DNA of 64,000 nucleotides from positions 62,001 through 126,000 of the forward strand of contig CAKQBW010000001.1 in NCBI GenBank assembly GCA_934216505.1, in the 5' to 3' direction. The notes beneath the pieces were generated by a model. The model saw only the letters and a list, made by a program, of their open reading frames with translations. It was not told the origin of the DNA and did no database searches. A program made the translations under genes and the position numbers. How positions within the stretch are numbered: position 1 is the stretch's first letter; each line of letters starts with the position of its first letter. This DNA is from an uncultured Alphaproteobacteria bacterium. GTDB lineage: Bacteria; Pseudomonadota; Alphaproteobacteria; CAAHEQ01; UBA3637. Positions 30,884 to 39,097 of this stretch are shown here, piece by piece.

Positions 30884-31307
30884 AACAGTTCTGGGGCTTT
30901 TTGTGTTGGTATTTGCGGGTATTTTTTTGGTATATGCTTCCTCACGAATAGACACAAAAAAAGTGGATGGTTATACGGTTAAGGCTAATTTTTCAAAAAT
31001 AGGGGGCTTGGAAGTTGGCTCTGATGTGCGTATTTCAGGAATCAAAGTGGGGGCTGTTTTGGGGACTTCTTTGAATAAAGAGGATTATACCGCTGATGTT
31101 CTCCTGATAATTGATTCAAATGTTCAACTGCCCAAGGATACGCAAGTAAGTATTGCTGATGTGGGGTTGATGGGGGGAAAGTATGTACGTTTGGAACCAG
31201 GTAAAAGCCACGATTTTATTAAACCCAATGAGCGATTGATGCAAACAAAAAATTATAAATCTTTGGAAGATAATATCTCTGAATTTATTTTCCTTTCAAC
31301 GAAGTAG
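30864..31307 (+). CDS. MlaD-like MCE-domain protein, second of two
   Basis: A 147-residue protein with the same plan: helix (VLGLFVLVFAGIFLVYA), then an MCE domain (NFSKIGGLEVGSDVRISGIK, VSIADVGLMGGKYVRLEPG). It is closer to canonical alphaproteobacterial MlaD than the first copy. AAAGGAGAATAAAA sets the ATG at 30864. DUF2155 follows, its usual neighbour in this class. The pair could form mixed rings. Confidence 0.9.
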   Translation: MKKNPIETVLGLFVLVFAGIFLVYASSRIDTKKVDGYTVKANFSKIGGLEVGSDVRISGIKVGAVLGTSLNKEDYTADVLLIIDSNVQLPKDTQVSIADVGLMGGKYVRLEPGKSHDFIKPNERLMQTKNYKSLEDNISEFIFLSTK

Positions 31308-31313
31308 GGTATG

Positions 31314-31751
31314 ATGAAAAAGATTCTATTTTTTATGGTGTTGTTTTTTCCTGTGTCTGTCTTGGCAACGGATGTTTCAACTTCTTCTGTTCTTTTGCAG
31401 GCGATGGATAAAATTACAGGGCGTGTTCAAAAGATAGAAATTTTTGTGGGGCAAAAGGTTCGCTTTGGGGAATTAGAAATTCAATTGGAAAAGTGTTTAA
31501 AAAAGCCCCCTGAAGAAACACCTGAAAATGCGGCGTTTTTAAAAATAGCCTATTCAAATCAACCCGATAAAGAGGTTTTTAAAGGCTGGATGTTTTCTTC
31601 TAATCCTGCGCTTTCGGCCATGGAAGACGCTGTTTATGATATTTGGGTGGATTCCTGTCTAGAGGGTCCCGAAGAAATCCCTTCGGAACAAGTTGATACT
31701 TCTGATGAAATGGATTTATCAGAAGTCATCAGCGCACCGATTGAAGATTGA
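31314..31751 (+). CDS. DUF2155 exported protein
   Basis: A 145-residue protein with a signal peptide (KKILFFMVLFFPVSVLA) and the DUF2155 core: LQAMDKITGRVQKIEIFVGQ, LEIQLEKCLKKPPEETPENA, KGWMFSSNPALSAMEDAVYD and VWVDSC-like IWVDSC. The function is unknown. The family is found almost only in Alphaproteobacteria beside mlaD. The second ATG (31314) is preferred because AGGG is too close to the first. The end overlaps the convergent dehydrogenase by 23 bases. Confidence 0.88.
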   Translation: MKKILFFMVLFFPVSVLATDVSTSSVLLQAMDKITGRVQKIEIFVGQKVRFGELEIQLEKCLKKPPEETPENAAFLKIAYSNQPDKEVFKGWMFSSNPALSAMEDAVYDIWVDSCLEGPEEIPSEQVDTSDEMDLSEVISAPIED

Positions 31752-32745
31752 TGGGAGTTCCTTTTAAAAAGTTTTGTATATTTTGACAAGTTGTTGCGTT
31801 AATTCGGCGAATAGCATCAAAGGAATTAAAGGCGATGTGAGGAGTTATAATCACATTTTTAAGTTGCATCAACTTCAGGTTGATTGTTGAAGTTAAAAGA
31901 AAGTCTTGGTTCGTTAGGTTAGGGGAGGTTTCCGCTTCGTCCCTTAAAAGGAAGTCTTCATTTTCAACAACGTCTAAGCCCGCCCCTGCGACTTTGTGCT
32001 TCATAATGGCTTCGTACAAGGCAAAAGAATCAATTAAATCTCCCCTTGCTGTATTGATAATCAGGACATCTTTTTTCATTTTTTGAAAGGCTTTTTTGTC
32101 CAAAAGATGATAGTTTTCTTTAGTGGAAGGAATATGTAAAGAAATAATATCGCTATTTTTATACAAATCGTTTAGGTTAGAAACATAAAATTTCTTTAAG
32201 TTCTTTTGTTGAAAAATATCATAGGCAAGTACTTTCATATTGAAGCCTTGGGCGATTTTTATCATGTGTTGTCCAATAGAGCCTGTCCCAATAATACCAA
32301 TGGTTTTATCGGCTAAATCAAATCCCGTGTAATCGGGCATTTTTATTAAATTACAGCGCATATCTTGGTTGGCTTGCATAATTTTTCTTTCCAAATCCAG
32401 TATGAGTCCAAAGGCAAATTCAGCCACTGTAATTGCCCCATATTGAGGGACATTGGATACGAGAATGTTTCTTTTCTTGCAATAATTTAAATCAATGTGG
32501 TTAAAGCCCGTGCTGCGTGTGGCGATAAATTGTAAATTTTTAAAGAGATCTAATTTTTCATTTTGAATCAAACTAGAATGTGTGAAAACACTGATGACTC
32601 GGGCATCTAAATAAGGTTTCAGTTTTTTTAAAGAAATCTCAGAGAAAGAATCCGAAAAAAATATATATTTACAATTTTTACAAGGGCAGGTTGTGGCGAA
32701 TTTCTTCACTTCTTTATTTGAATCAAAAAACAATATGTTTTCCAT
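31729..32745 (-). CDS. D-2-hydroxyacid (probably D-lactate) dehydrogenase
   Basis: A 338-residue NAD-dependent enzyme. The Rossmann motif is KTIGIIGTGSIGQHMIKIA, the catalytic Arg lies in INTARGDLID, the Glu in GLDVVENEDF, and the His in IITPHIAFNS. The N-terminal substrate domain has FIATRSTGFNHIDL. The order and the YGAITVAEFAFGLIL segment fit the D-lactate dehydrogenase subgroup. It would reduce pyruvate to D-lactate and regenerate NAD in fermentation. AAAGGAGGAAAT precedes the ATG. It lies downstream of accD on the same strand. Confidence 0.88.
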   Translation of the reverse strand: MENILFFDSNKEVKKFATTCPCKNCKYIFFSDSFSEISLKKLKPYLDARVISVFTHSSLIQNEKLDLFKNLQFIATRSTGFNHIDLNYCKKRNILVSNVPQYGAITVAEFAFGLILDLERKIMQANQDMRCNLIKMPDYTGFDLADKTIGIIGTGSIGQHMIKIAQGFNMKVLAYDIFQQKNLKKFYVSNLNDLYKNSDIISLHIPSTKENYHLLDKKAFQKMKKDVLIINTARGDLIDSFALYEAIMKHKVAGAGLDVVENEDFLLRDEAETSPNLTNQDFLLTSTINLKLMQLKNVIITPHIAFNSFDAIRRINATTCQNIQNFLKGTPINLQSVR

Positions 32746-32786
32746 ATTTCCTCCTTTTATTTCAAATAAGGACTATTTTCAAAAAA

Positions 32787-33632
32787 TTAAAGCCCAAAAA
32801 CGGTCAAAATATCAGAAATTTTTTTCTTCAAATCTTTTCTTTGAACGACTTGATCCACCATTCCGTGTTCTAACAGATATTCTGATTTTTGAAAATTAGG
32901 TGGCAAGACCTCATGAATTGTTTGTTCTATCACACGAGAACCTGCAAAACCTATAATAGCATCTGGTTCAGCTAAAGTAATGTCGGCTTGCATAGCGAAT
33001 GAGGCGGTTACTCCCCCTGTGGTGGGATTTGTTAAGACAACAATATAGGGCAGATGTTTTATGGCTAATTCTTTGACCGCCAAAATTGTACGGGCCATTT
33101 GCATCAAAGAAAGAATTCCCTCTTGCATTCTGGCTCCGCCCGAAGCAGGAAAAATAATCAATCCCGCCTGTTGAATTTGGGCCAATTTGGCAGCTGTGAT
33201 AATCGCCTGACCAACGGCTGTCCCCATAGACCCCCCCATAAAAGCGAAATTAAAAACAACCACTACAGAGCGATGCCCATTGATTTGTCCATAGGCTACT
33301 TGAACGGCATCTCGTTGTTCAGTCTTTTTTCTAGATTCCTTCAGCCTGTCTGTATATTTTTTGACATCACGAAATTTCAAAGGATCATCAGGTGTTTTGG
33401 GGAGTTGTATTAAAGTATATTTTTCTTCGTCAAAAAGCATTTTAAAACGTTCTTTGATAGGAAGTGCAAAATGATAATCACAATGAGGACAAACATAATA
33501 ACTTTGTGTTATTTCAGAATGAAAAAGCATATTGGAACATTTTGGACACCTGTCCCAAAAATTATCAGGGATATCTTTACTTACCCCGATTTTTTTGACA
33601 GTAGGACGCTTTAAGTTTGTAATCCAGTTCAT
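32787..33632 (-). CDS. accD: Acetyl-CoA carboxylase carboxyltransferase subunit beta
   Basis: A 281-residue protein with an N-terminal zinc ribbon (CPKCSNM and CPHCDYHF) and the carboxyltransferase core (FNFAFMGGSMGTAVGQ, FPASGGARMQEGILSLMQMA, TNPTTGGVTASFAM). It transfers carboxyl from biotin to acetyl-CoA with AccA. The usual downstream folC is absent. It begins 1 base after the IHF gene stops. Confidence 0.96.
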   Translation of the reverse strand: MNWITNLKRPTVKKIGVSKDIPDNFWDRCPKCSNMLFHSEITQSYYVCPHCDYHFALPIKERFKMLFDEEKYTLIQLPKTPDDPLKFRDVKKYTDRLKESRKKTEQRDAVQVAYGQINGHRSVVVVFNFAFMGGSMGTAVGQAIITAAKLAQIQQAGLIIFPASGGARMQEGILSLMQMARTILAVKELAIKHLPYIVVLTNPTTGGVTASFAMQADITLAEPDAIIGFAGSRVIEQTIHEVLPPNFQKSEYLLEHGMVDQVVQRKDLKKKISDILTVFGL

Positions 33633-33633
33633 T

Positions 33634-33912
33634 TTATTTTTGATTTAATGCGTTTAAAACGGATTTTCCTGCTTTGAATAAGGGAACATTTTTTTCTTGA
33701 ACTAAAACTTGAGCTCCAGTCTTCGGGTTTCTACCCATTCTTGCCTTTCTCGTACGAGGATAAAAAACACCAAATTTTCTGAGTTCAACACGTCCCCCCT
33801 TCATCAAAGTTGTTTTGATTTCATCAAAAATAACCTCTATTACCATTTTGGCATTTTTTTTGCTTAAATCAGTTTTATCAGATAATTTATTAATGAGTTC
33901 AGATTTAATCAT
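33634..33912 (-). CDS. ihfB: Integration host factor beta-like (HU/IHF family)
   Basis: A 92-residue DNA-bending protein (MIKSELINKLSDKTDL... RVELRKFGVFYPRTRKARMG, RNPKTGAQVLVQEKNVPLFK). The 'ELRKFGVF---R-ARMGRNPKTG' segment is closer to IHF-beta than to HU. AAGGAGAAGAAA precedes the ATG. It lies 24 bases after atpG in the same direction and 1 base before accD. Confidence 0.88.
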   Translation of the reverse strand: MIKSELINKLSDKTDLSKKNAKMVIEVIFDEIKTTLMKGGRVELRKFGVFYPRTRKARMGRNPKTGAQVLVQEKNVPLFKAGKSVLNALNQK

Positions 33913-33936
33913 TTTCTTCTCCTTGTTAAGGGTATT

Positions 33937-34827
33937 CTATTGTTTTTTGAAAGATTTGTCAAGAGATGAATTCATTGCCTGAGCCCCTGACACAATGTCA
34001 ATCAATTCATTTGTGATTTGATTTTGCCGTTCTTGTTGATAAATAAGGTCCAATTGAGCCAACTTTTTTTCAATGTTTTTTTCGGCTTGTTGCATATGAA
34101 GCATACGAATATAGTGTTCGCAGGCCAAACTACTGGTTAAAGCCTGAACCAAAAAAACAATTAAGTATTCTTGAGAAAGAGCCGAAAAAAGACTTTCGTT
34201 TTCGGGGTTAATAAGGGGAAGCATGCGCCCCGACCAAGGTGTTTCTTTGAGTTGTTTTAAGATTTCTTCAGAAAAAGGGAGTAATTGTAATTTTTGTGGT
34301 TGGAAAGAGTTGTTTTCTTTTTTGTTATAAAAAAGGAGGACTTTTTCAAAACTATCGGCAGAAATAAGTTGATTTACTTTTGTTAAAATAGTATCGGCCA
34401 AAGAAGAAATTTCACTGAGTGTATTTGAGTTTGAATAGGAAAAATCAGGTTTTAATCCCTTTGAAAAAAAAGAAGTGCTCAATCTTTTACCGATAGTGAT
34501 GAGTTTCATGGAAGCCAGAGGGGATTCTTTTTTAACCTCTTGAACCAATTCCCAATTAAAGCGTCCCACTAATCCATTGTCTGATCCAATGACAATAACC
34601 AATGTTTTTCCTGATTTTTGATGATTGCTTGTGTTGGGTAAAGAAAAAAACTCTTGACGAAATAGCCCTTGAAAAGCAAGACTAATCGTTTGGGTGTATT
34701 GATTTAATGAAACCAATGCTTTTTCGTATTGCCCTACACTGACAGAGGACAACAACTTCATTGTGGTCACAATACCATATAAATCATTCGTTGTTTTAAT
34801 TCTTTTTTTTAATACTTCCTGAGTCAT
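33937..34827 (-). CDS. atpG: N-type ATPase subunit gamma
   Basis: A 296-residue central-stalk subunit with conserved N- and C-terminal coiled coils (LKKRIKTTNDLYGIVTTMKL; QQERQNQITNELIDIVSGAQ AMNSS). The middle Rossmann-like domain (VIVIGSDNGLVGRFNWELV) is present. It rotates within the alpha3beta3 head. It is the last gene of the atpDCQRBEFAG operon and overlaps atpA by 4 bases. Confidence 0.93.
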   Translation of the reverse strand: MTQEVLKKRIKTTNDLYGIVTTMKLLSSVSVGQYEKALVSLNQYTQTISLAFQGLFRQEFFSLPNTSNHQKSGKTLVIVIGSDNGLVGRFNWELVQEVKKESPLASMKLITIGKRLSTSFFSKGLKPDFSYSNSNTLSEISSLADTILTKVNQLISADSFEKVLLFYNKKENNSFQPQKLQLLPFSEEILKQLKETPWSGRMLPLINPENESLFSALSQEYLIVFLVQALTSSLACEHYIRMLHMQQAEKNIEKKLAQLDLIYQQERQNQITNELIDIVSGAQAMNSSLDKSFKKQ

Positions 34828-36350
34828 TTTTCAAAAGGCAGTCCTTTTTTAATAAATTCTTTTTGAAAGACATCTAACATCTTTCTTTTTTGTTCATCGG
34901 TTATTTTTTCCCGTTTGAGGATATGGTGAGAAATATCCGAAAATTTACCCATCATCAGTTGATGAATTACCTCTTGTGCTTTCAAAATTTGTTTTTCGTC
35001 CATTTGGTCCAACAATCCTTCGTTCAAGGCCATAAACAAACCGATTTGCGTTATTGCATCAACAGGAAAGTATTGCCTTTGGGTGAGGGCTGAACGAATA
35101 GCCTGACCTCTTTTTAACTTCATTAAAGTGGTCTTATCCATTTGCATGCCAAACTTTGAAAAAGATTCTAATTCTTCAAATTGGGCATAAAATAGTTTTA
35201 AAGGACCAATTAAGGACCGATAAGCAGGCAGTTGGGCTTCTCCGCCCACACGGGAAACAGATCGCCCTGTGTCAATGGCTGGCATAATGCCTTTTTGATA
35301 CAGGTCATTGGACAGGTAAATTTGTCCATCTGTGATTGAAATGACATTCGTTGGAATATAGGCCGATATGTTGCCAGCTTCAGTCAGAACAATAGGTAGG
35401 GCTGTTAAAGAGCCCCCCCCAAATTTGGGGCGTAAATGAGTGGCCCGTTCCAATAATCTAGAGTGTAAGTAAAAAATATCCCCAGGAAAGGCTTCTCGGC
35501 CAGGAGGCGTTTTTAACAACAGCGACATTTGACGATAAGTTTGAGCATGGGCTGTTAAATCGTCATAAACAACCAAGACATCTTTTCCTTGATGCATAAA
35601 GTATTCTCCAATAGCTGTTGCCGAATAAGGGGCGATGTACTGCATCCCCGCTTCTTCATCACCACTGGCAATGACAACAACGCTTTGAGTGAGCATATCG
35701 TGTTCCTCTAAAGTATGAATGACACGGGCTGTATTACTTTGTCTTTGTCCGATGGCACAGTAAATACAAATAACGCCTGTTTCTTTTTGGTTTAAAATCG
35801 TATCCAAAGCGATGGCGGTTTTTCCAGTTTGTCTATCGCCCAAAATTAATTCCCGTTGTCCGCGTCCAATAGGAGTAAAGCAATCTATGGCCTTAATTCC
35901 TGTTTGTAAGGGGGTATCCACAGGCGCACGCATCATAATTTCAGGGGCAGGGTGTTCTATTTCAGAAAACTCTTTTGTTAAAACTTTCCCCTTTTTATCC
36001 AAAGGTTCCCCTAATGGATTGATGATGCGTCCCAAAAGAGCGTTGCCCACGGGAATACTTAAAACTTGATGTGTTTGGGTTGCTTTATCGCCCGCCTTTA
36101 AATTTTGGGAGTTTTTTAAAAACACAATGCCGACACTTTCCTCATTCAGGTTATGCACCATCGCAATAGCCTCATTTTTAAAATGGAGTAATTCGTTCAA
36201 TTTGACTTCGCTGAGCCCTGAAACCAAGGCGGTTCCTGCGGCCATAGATAAAATTTCATTGTTTTCTTTTACTTTCAGGGAAAAAGAAGTTTTCTTGATG
36301 GCTTCCGTTGTGATTTTTTTTGCTGTTTCAGACACACTTTTTTTCATCAT
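34824..36350 (-). CDS. atpA: N-type ATPase subunit alpha
   Basis: A 508-residue subunit with P-loop GDRQTGKTAIALDTI, PVGNALLGRIINPLGEPLD, and AIDTGRSVSRVGGEAQLPAY (the alpha-signature region). It forms the non-catalytic nucleotide sites of the head. Start (ATGATG) overlaps the atpF stop by one base. Confidence 0.95.
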   Translation of the reverse strand: MMKKSVSETAKKITTEAIKKTSFSLKVKENNEILSMAAGTALVSGLSEVKLNELLHFKNEAIAMVHNLNEESVGIVFLKNSQNLKAGDKATQTHQVLSIPVGNALLGRIINPLGEPLDKKGKVLTKEFSEIEHPAPEIMMRAPVDTPLQTGIKAIDCFTPIGRGQRELILGDRQTGKTAIALDTILNQKETGVICIYCAIGQRQSNTARVIHTLEEHDMLTQSVVVIASGDEEAGMQYIAPYSATAIGEYFMHQGKDVLVVYDDLTAHAQTYRQMSLLLKTPPGREAFPGDIFYLHSRLLERATHLRPKFGGGSLTALPIVLTEAGNISAYIPTNVISITDGQIYLSNDLYQKGIMPAIDTGRSVSRVGGEAQLPAYRSLIGPLKLFYAQFEELESFSKFGMQMDKTTLMKLKRGQAIRSALTQRQYFPVDAITQIGLFMALNEGLLDQMDEKQILKAQEVIHQLMMGKFSDISHHILKREKITDEQKRKMLDVFQKEFIKKGLPFEK

Positions 36351-37126
36351 TACTCCTTCACAGACTCATTTTGCATTAGAGAAGAATTTAAATTTTGGCC
36401 CAATTCATCAAAATAATTTTGAATGGACCAATCAATAGTGATAGCATTGATACATAATTCTATACCAAAAATCAAATCTTCTCTTGTTTGATATTTTATT
36501 TGACATTTTACGGGAAATAAAAACTCTTTTTTCAAAAAAGAAGATATTTTATTTTTCTGATTATTTGTTAAATCTTTAGATGAATTAACAAAAACAACCT
36601 TTTGATTTTTCAATGAATTATTTAGTCTATTCTTCTCTTTTTTTGTTAAGGCAGAACACTTATCCATAAATAGGTCCAAAATCCTATCTATAGGTGTTTC
36701 TTCCGTTAAAGTTGTTAGAACTTTTTCCGAAATGTTCAAAAAATCCTGACAGATGGTATGCAGGGTTTCTGATTTCAGTTGCTGTTCTTCTTCTTTTACA
36801 GTTTCTAAAGACTTTTGACGCAGCAAATTGATTTGCTCTTTCAGGTGCGTCATTTCTTTGAGACGTACCTTTTTGATTTCATCGGCCAACGCTTGTTTTT
36901 GTTGTTGCTCAAAAACTTCATATCTTTCTTTTTCTTTTTTCAAATCAAGCGACATCTTATCCACTTCTTTTGTTTTTAAAGAAACAGATTGGATTTCTTG
37001 ATTGATTTCATCTTGACGCTTTTGAATTATCCGTAAAACAGGGTGGTACAGAAATCGTTTTAATATCCATACCAAAACGAACAAATTTACAATTTGCGCA
37101 AAAAATGTCATTGGGTCTATCCCCAT
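36350..37126 (-). CDS. atpF: N-type ATPase subunit b with delta-like C-terminus
   Basis: A 258-residue protein, about 100 longer than a normal b subunit. One N-terminal membrane helix (MTFFAQIVNLFVLVWILKRF) is followed by a long coiled coil (about 35-125). A C-terminal region (about 140-245, VVFVNSSKDLTNNQKNKISS, IFGIELCINAITIDWSIQNY) resembles the C-terminal domain of subunit delta ('GG------D-S----L'). The operon has no separate atpH, so this gene seems to supply the whole peripheral stalk. Confidence 0.9.
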   Translation of the reverse strand: MGIDPMTFFAQIVNLFVLVWILKRFLYHPVLRIIQKRQDEINQEIQSVSLKTKEVDKMSLDLKKEKERYEVFEQQQKQALADEIKKVRLKEMTHLKEQINLLRQKSLETVKEEEQQLKSETLHTICQDFLNISEKVLTTLTEETPIDRILDLFMDKCSALTKKEKNRLNNSLKNQKVVFVNSSKDLTNNQKNKISSFLKKEFLFPVKCQIKYQTREDLIFGIELCINAITIDWSIQNYFDELGQNLNSSLMQNESVKE

Positions 37127-37135
37127 TTTATCTCC

Positions 37136-37414
37136 TTATTTTGCTGCGTTTTCAATGACATAATTCCAAAAAGGATTGGCGTATAAAATTAAAACAGTAA
37201 TCACGAAAGAATAAATCGCGGTTGATTCAATCATTGCCATTGAAACGAACAAAGTCCGTGTAATATTGGAAGACTCATCAGGTTGTTGTGCCATCGCCTT
37301 TAAAGCATTGGCCGCTGCATTTCCTTCTCCTAATCCCGCAGAAATGCCCCCAATGGCAATACATAACGCTGCCGAAAAAACAGAAACAGCACCAATTAAA
37401 GAAATTCCGTCCAT
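37136..37414 (-). CDS. atpE: N-type ATPase rotor subunit c
   Basis: A 92-residue two-helix protein. The ion-binding carboxylate is E63 in IESTAIYSFV, with S64, T65 and Y68. Helix 1 carries a second carboxylate, E30, in GLGEGNAAA where sodium-type c subunits have Gln. The loop is AMAQQPDE. The ESTxxY pattern is that of sodium-binding rings, while a double-carboxylate site is typical of N-ATPases. Ion specificity cannot be decided from sequence, since one N-ATPase ring was reported to bind protons. Confidence 0.95.
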   Translation of the reverse strand: MDGISLIGAVSVFSAALCIAIGGISAGLGEGNAAANALKAMAQQPDESSNITRTLFVSMAMIESTAIYSFVITVLILYANPFWNYVIENAAK

Positions 37415-37415
37415 T

Positions 37416-38114
37416 TTAATTCTCCTTTGTTGTATCGGTTATTGTTTGAAAAGGCTTTTGTGGGGCTACTGCCGATACATATACAATAGCCAAAAGCGCA
37501 AAGATGTAGGCTTGAATCGTCCCTGTAATTAACCCTAATAATTGCATGGGGAGAGGGACGAGAAAAGGAACAAGCATAAGTAAAACACTGGAAATAACCG
37601 CCCCGCTTAAAACATTTCCATACAAACGAAACGCCAAGGAAAAGCATGATGAAAAATCACTGATAATGTTCATCGGAGCCATCACAGGAGTGGGTTCAAT
37701 AAATTTTTTAAAATACCCTTTTACGCCTCCGTTTTTGATGCCGTAATAAGGAATAGCAAAAAAAACACAGCAAGAAAAAGCAACAGTGGTGGTCAAACTG
37801 CCTGTGGGGGATTTAAACCAAGGAATAATAGATAACAAATTACACATTGCAATGAAAAAGAAAAATGTCCCGATAATCGCCATATATTTGATGGGATTAT
37901 CGCCAGAAACCTCTTTGATTTGATTTTCTATGGCTGATACAATCATTTCCAATAAAACTTGGGTTTTCCCTGGATTATGCGTTTTTAAACGGGCCGTCAG
38001 GACATAACAAAAAACGAAAAGCAAAAACATGACAATCCAAGTATAAAAAACGGTCGCATTGATATCCAATGTGGCAAGAGAAAATAAAATTGTCTTATCC
38101 AAATTTTCTACCAT
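37416..38114 (-). CDS. atpB: N-type ATPase subunit a
   Basis: A 232-residue membrane protein with about six helices. The essential Arg lies in SLAFRLYGNVLSGAV, and the C-terminal helix QLLGLITGTIQAYIFALLAI is conserved. It forms the ion half-channels facing the c ring. It starts directly after atpR and ends 1 base before atpE. Confidence 0.94.
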   Translation of the reverse strand: MVENLDKTILFSLATLDINATVFYTWIVMFLLFVFCYVLTARLKTHNPGKTQVLLEMIVSAIENQIKEVSGDNPIKYMAIIGTFFFFIAMCNLLSIIPWFKSPTGSLTTTVAFSCCVFFAIPYYGIKNGGVKGYFKKFIEPTPVMAPMNIISDFSSCFSLAFRLYGNVLSGAVISSVLLMLVPFLVPLPMQLLGLITGTIQAYIFALLAIVYVSAVAPQKPFQTITDTTKEN

Positions 38115-38408
38115 TTATTTCACTTTCCCCTTTTTGACTTTGAACACGAAAATAGAGCGCATAACCATAAATCCCAAGATAAAAGGCAACAATTTCATCA
38201 TTTCCCATTTCGTTAAAATAAAAGTAATTAAAACGAATAACCCCAGCCTTATTATTGTTGTTAAAAATAAATAGACGCCTTTTTTATTGATGGTATTCAA
38301 TTTCTTGACAGATGCCAACAACAACAGACAATAACCATACCCTACGGCGGCACCCAGTAAAATAAATTCCAAAAGAAGGGATAAAGAAATGTCAATGCTT
38401 TTTGTCAT
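38115..38408 (-). CDS. atpR: N-type ATPase accessory protein AtpR
   Basis: A 97-residue membrane protein with three helices and the conserved Arg in TTIIRLGLFVLITFIL and the later FMVMRSIFVF. AtpR is found only in N-ATPase operons, where it is thought to assist c-ring assembly. It sits between atpQ and atpB, as the family requires. Confidence 0.87.
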   Translation of the reverse strand: MTKSIDISLSLLLEFILLGAAVGYGYCLLLLASVKKLNTINKKGVYLFLTTIIRLGLFVLITFILTKWEMMKLLPFILGFMVMRSIFVFKVKKGKVK

Positions 38409-38706
38409 TTTTCCCCTTTGTTATTTGAAAGGATCTTTTTAGCCATATATTGGCGTTAATTAAACCGATAATAAATCCCAAAATAATGAAATTTAACTGC
38501 CACGAAAGTAAGTCATGAGGAAACAGATGATCCAGATAAGACCCCAACAAAATGCCCCCTAAAACAGGCAAAGCCACCTGAAATCCATAAATACTAATCA
38601 CAGATGCATTATAAAAGAAAGTGCGTGATTTTCGTTTTTGACGATACTCTGTTTTCTTAATCAGTTGAGATTCTGTGCGTTTAAGATGTTTTTGTAAATC
38701 AGACAC
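38392..38706 (-). CDS. atpQ: N-type ATPase accessory protein AtpQ (AtpI-like)
   Basis: A 104-residue protein. A basic N-terminal coil (KHLKRTESQLIKKTEYRQKR) is followed by two membrane helices (VALPVLGGILLGSYLDHLF; LNFIILGFIIGLINANIWL), the AtpI/AtpQ pattern. It overlaps atpC by 8 bases and atpR by 17. Confidence 0.85.
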   Translation of the reverse strand: MSDLQKHLKRTESQLIKKTEYRQKRKSRTFFYNASVISIYGFQVALPVLGGILLGSYLDHLFPHDLLSWQLNFIILGFIIGLINANIWLKRSFQITKGKNDKKH

Positions 38707-39097
38707 CTGTTCCCTCCCGTTTATTTAATTGCATCAACCCTTTTGTTAGTCCCAATTCTAACCGTGTGAGGGAGAGGAGGGCTTCTTTTCGGTTTTCTTC
38801 CATTTGTTGAAAAGAAACTTTAATTTGATTTTTCAACTTTTCTAAATCATTATTTTGAATAGCCAAAGGGGTGGAAAGTAAAACTTCATCCCCTTTTTTA
38901 ACGACCACGCCTTTTTGACAGGCCACATAACTTGTTTTTCCATTTTCCTGATATTGAACAATGGTGGGTTTTAACGCATTGACAAAATCCATGTGTTTTG
39001 GCAAAAGGGTAAAAAATCCGTCCAAGGCTTCAAAATCAACTTTTTGAACTTCTTTATCTAAAAAAACAGTGGTAGGGGTCAAAATTTTCAATCTCAT
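38699..39097 (-). CDS. atpC: N-type ATPase subunit epsilon
   Basis: A 132-residue protein with the epsilon beta-sandwich (KILTPTTVFLDKEVQKVDFE, GFFTLLPKHMDFVNAL) and a C-terminal helix. It is the second gene of the operon, directly after atpD, the N-ATPase position. It overlaps both neighbours. Confidence 0.92.
   Translation of the reverse strand: MRLKILTPTTVFLDKEVQKVDFEALDGFFTLLPKHMDFVNALKPTIVQYQENGKTSYVACQKGVVVKKGDEVLLSTPLAIQNNDLEKLKNQIKVSFQQMEENRKEALLSLTRLELGLTKGLMQLNKREGTGV

Noticed and set aside
30398..31307. One frameshifted MCE gene instead of two
   Set aside because: Each frame has its own membrane helix, full MCE domain and ribosome site, so they are two complete genes overlapping by 20 bases.
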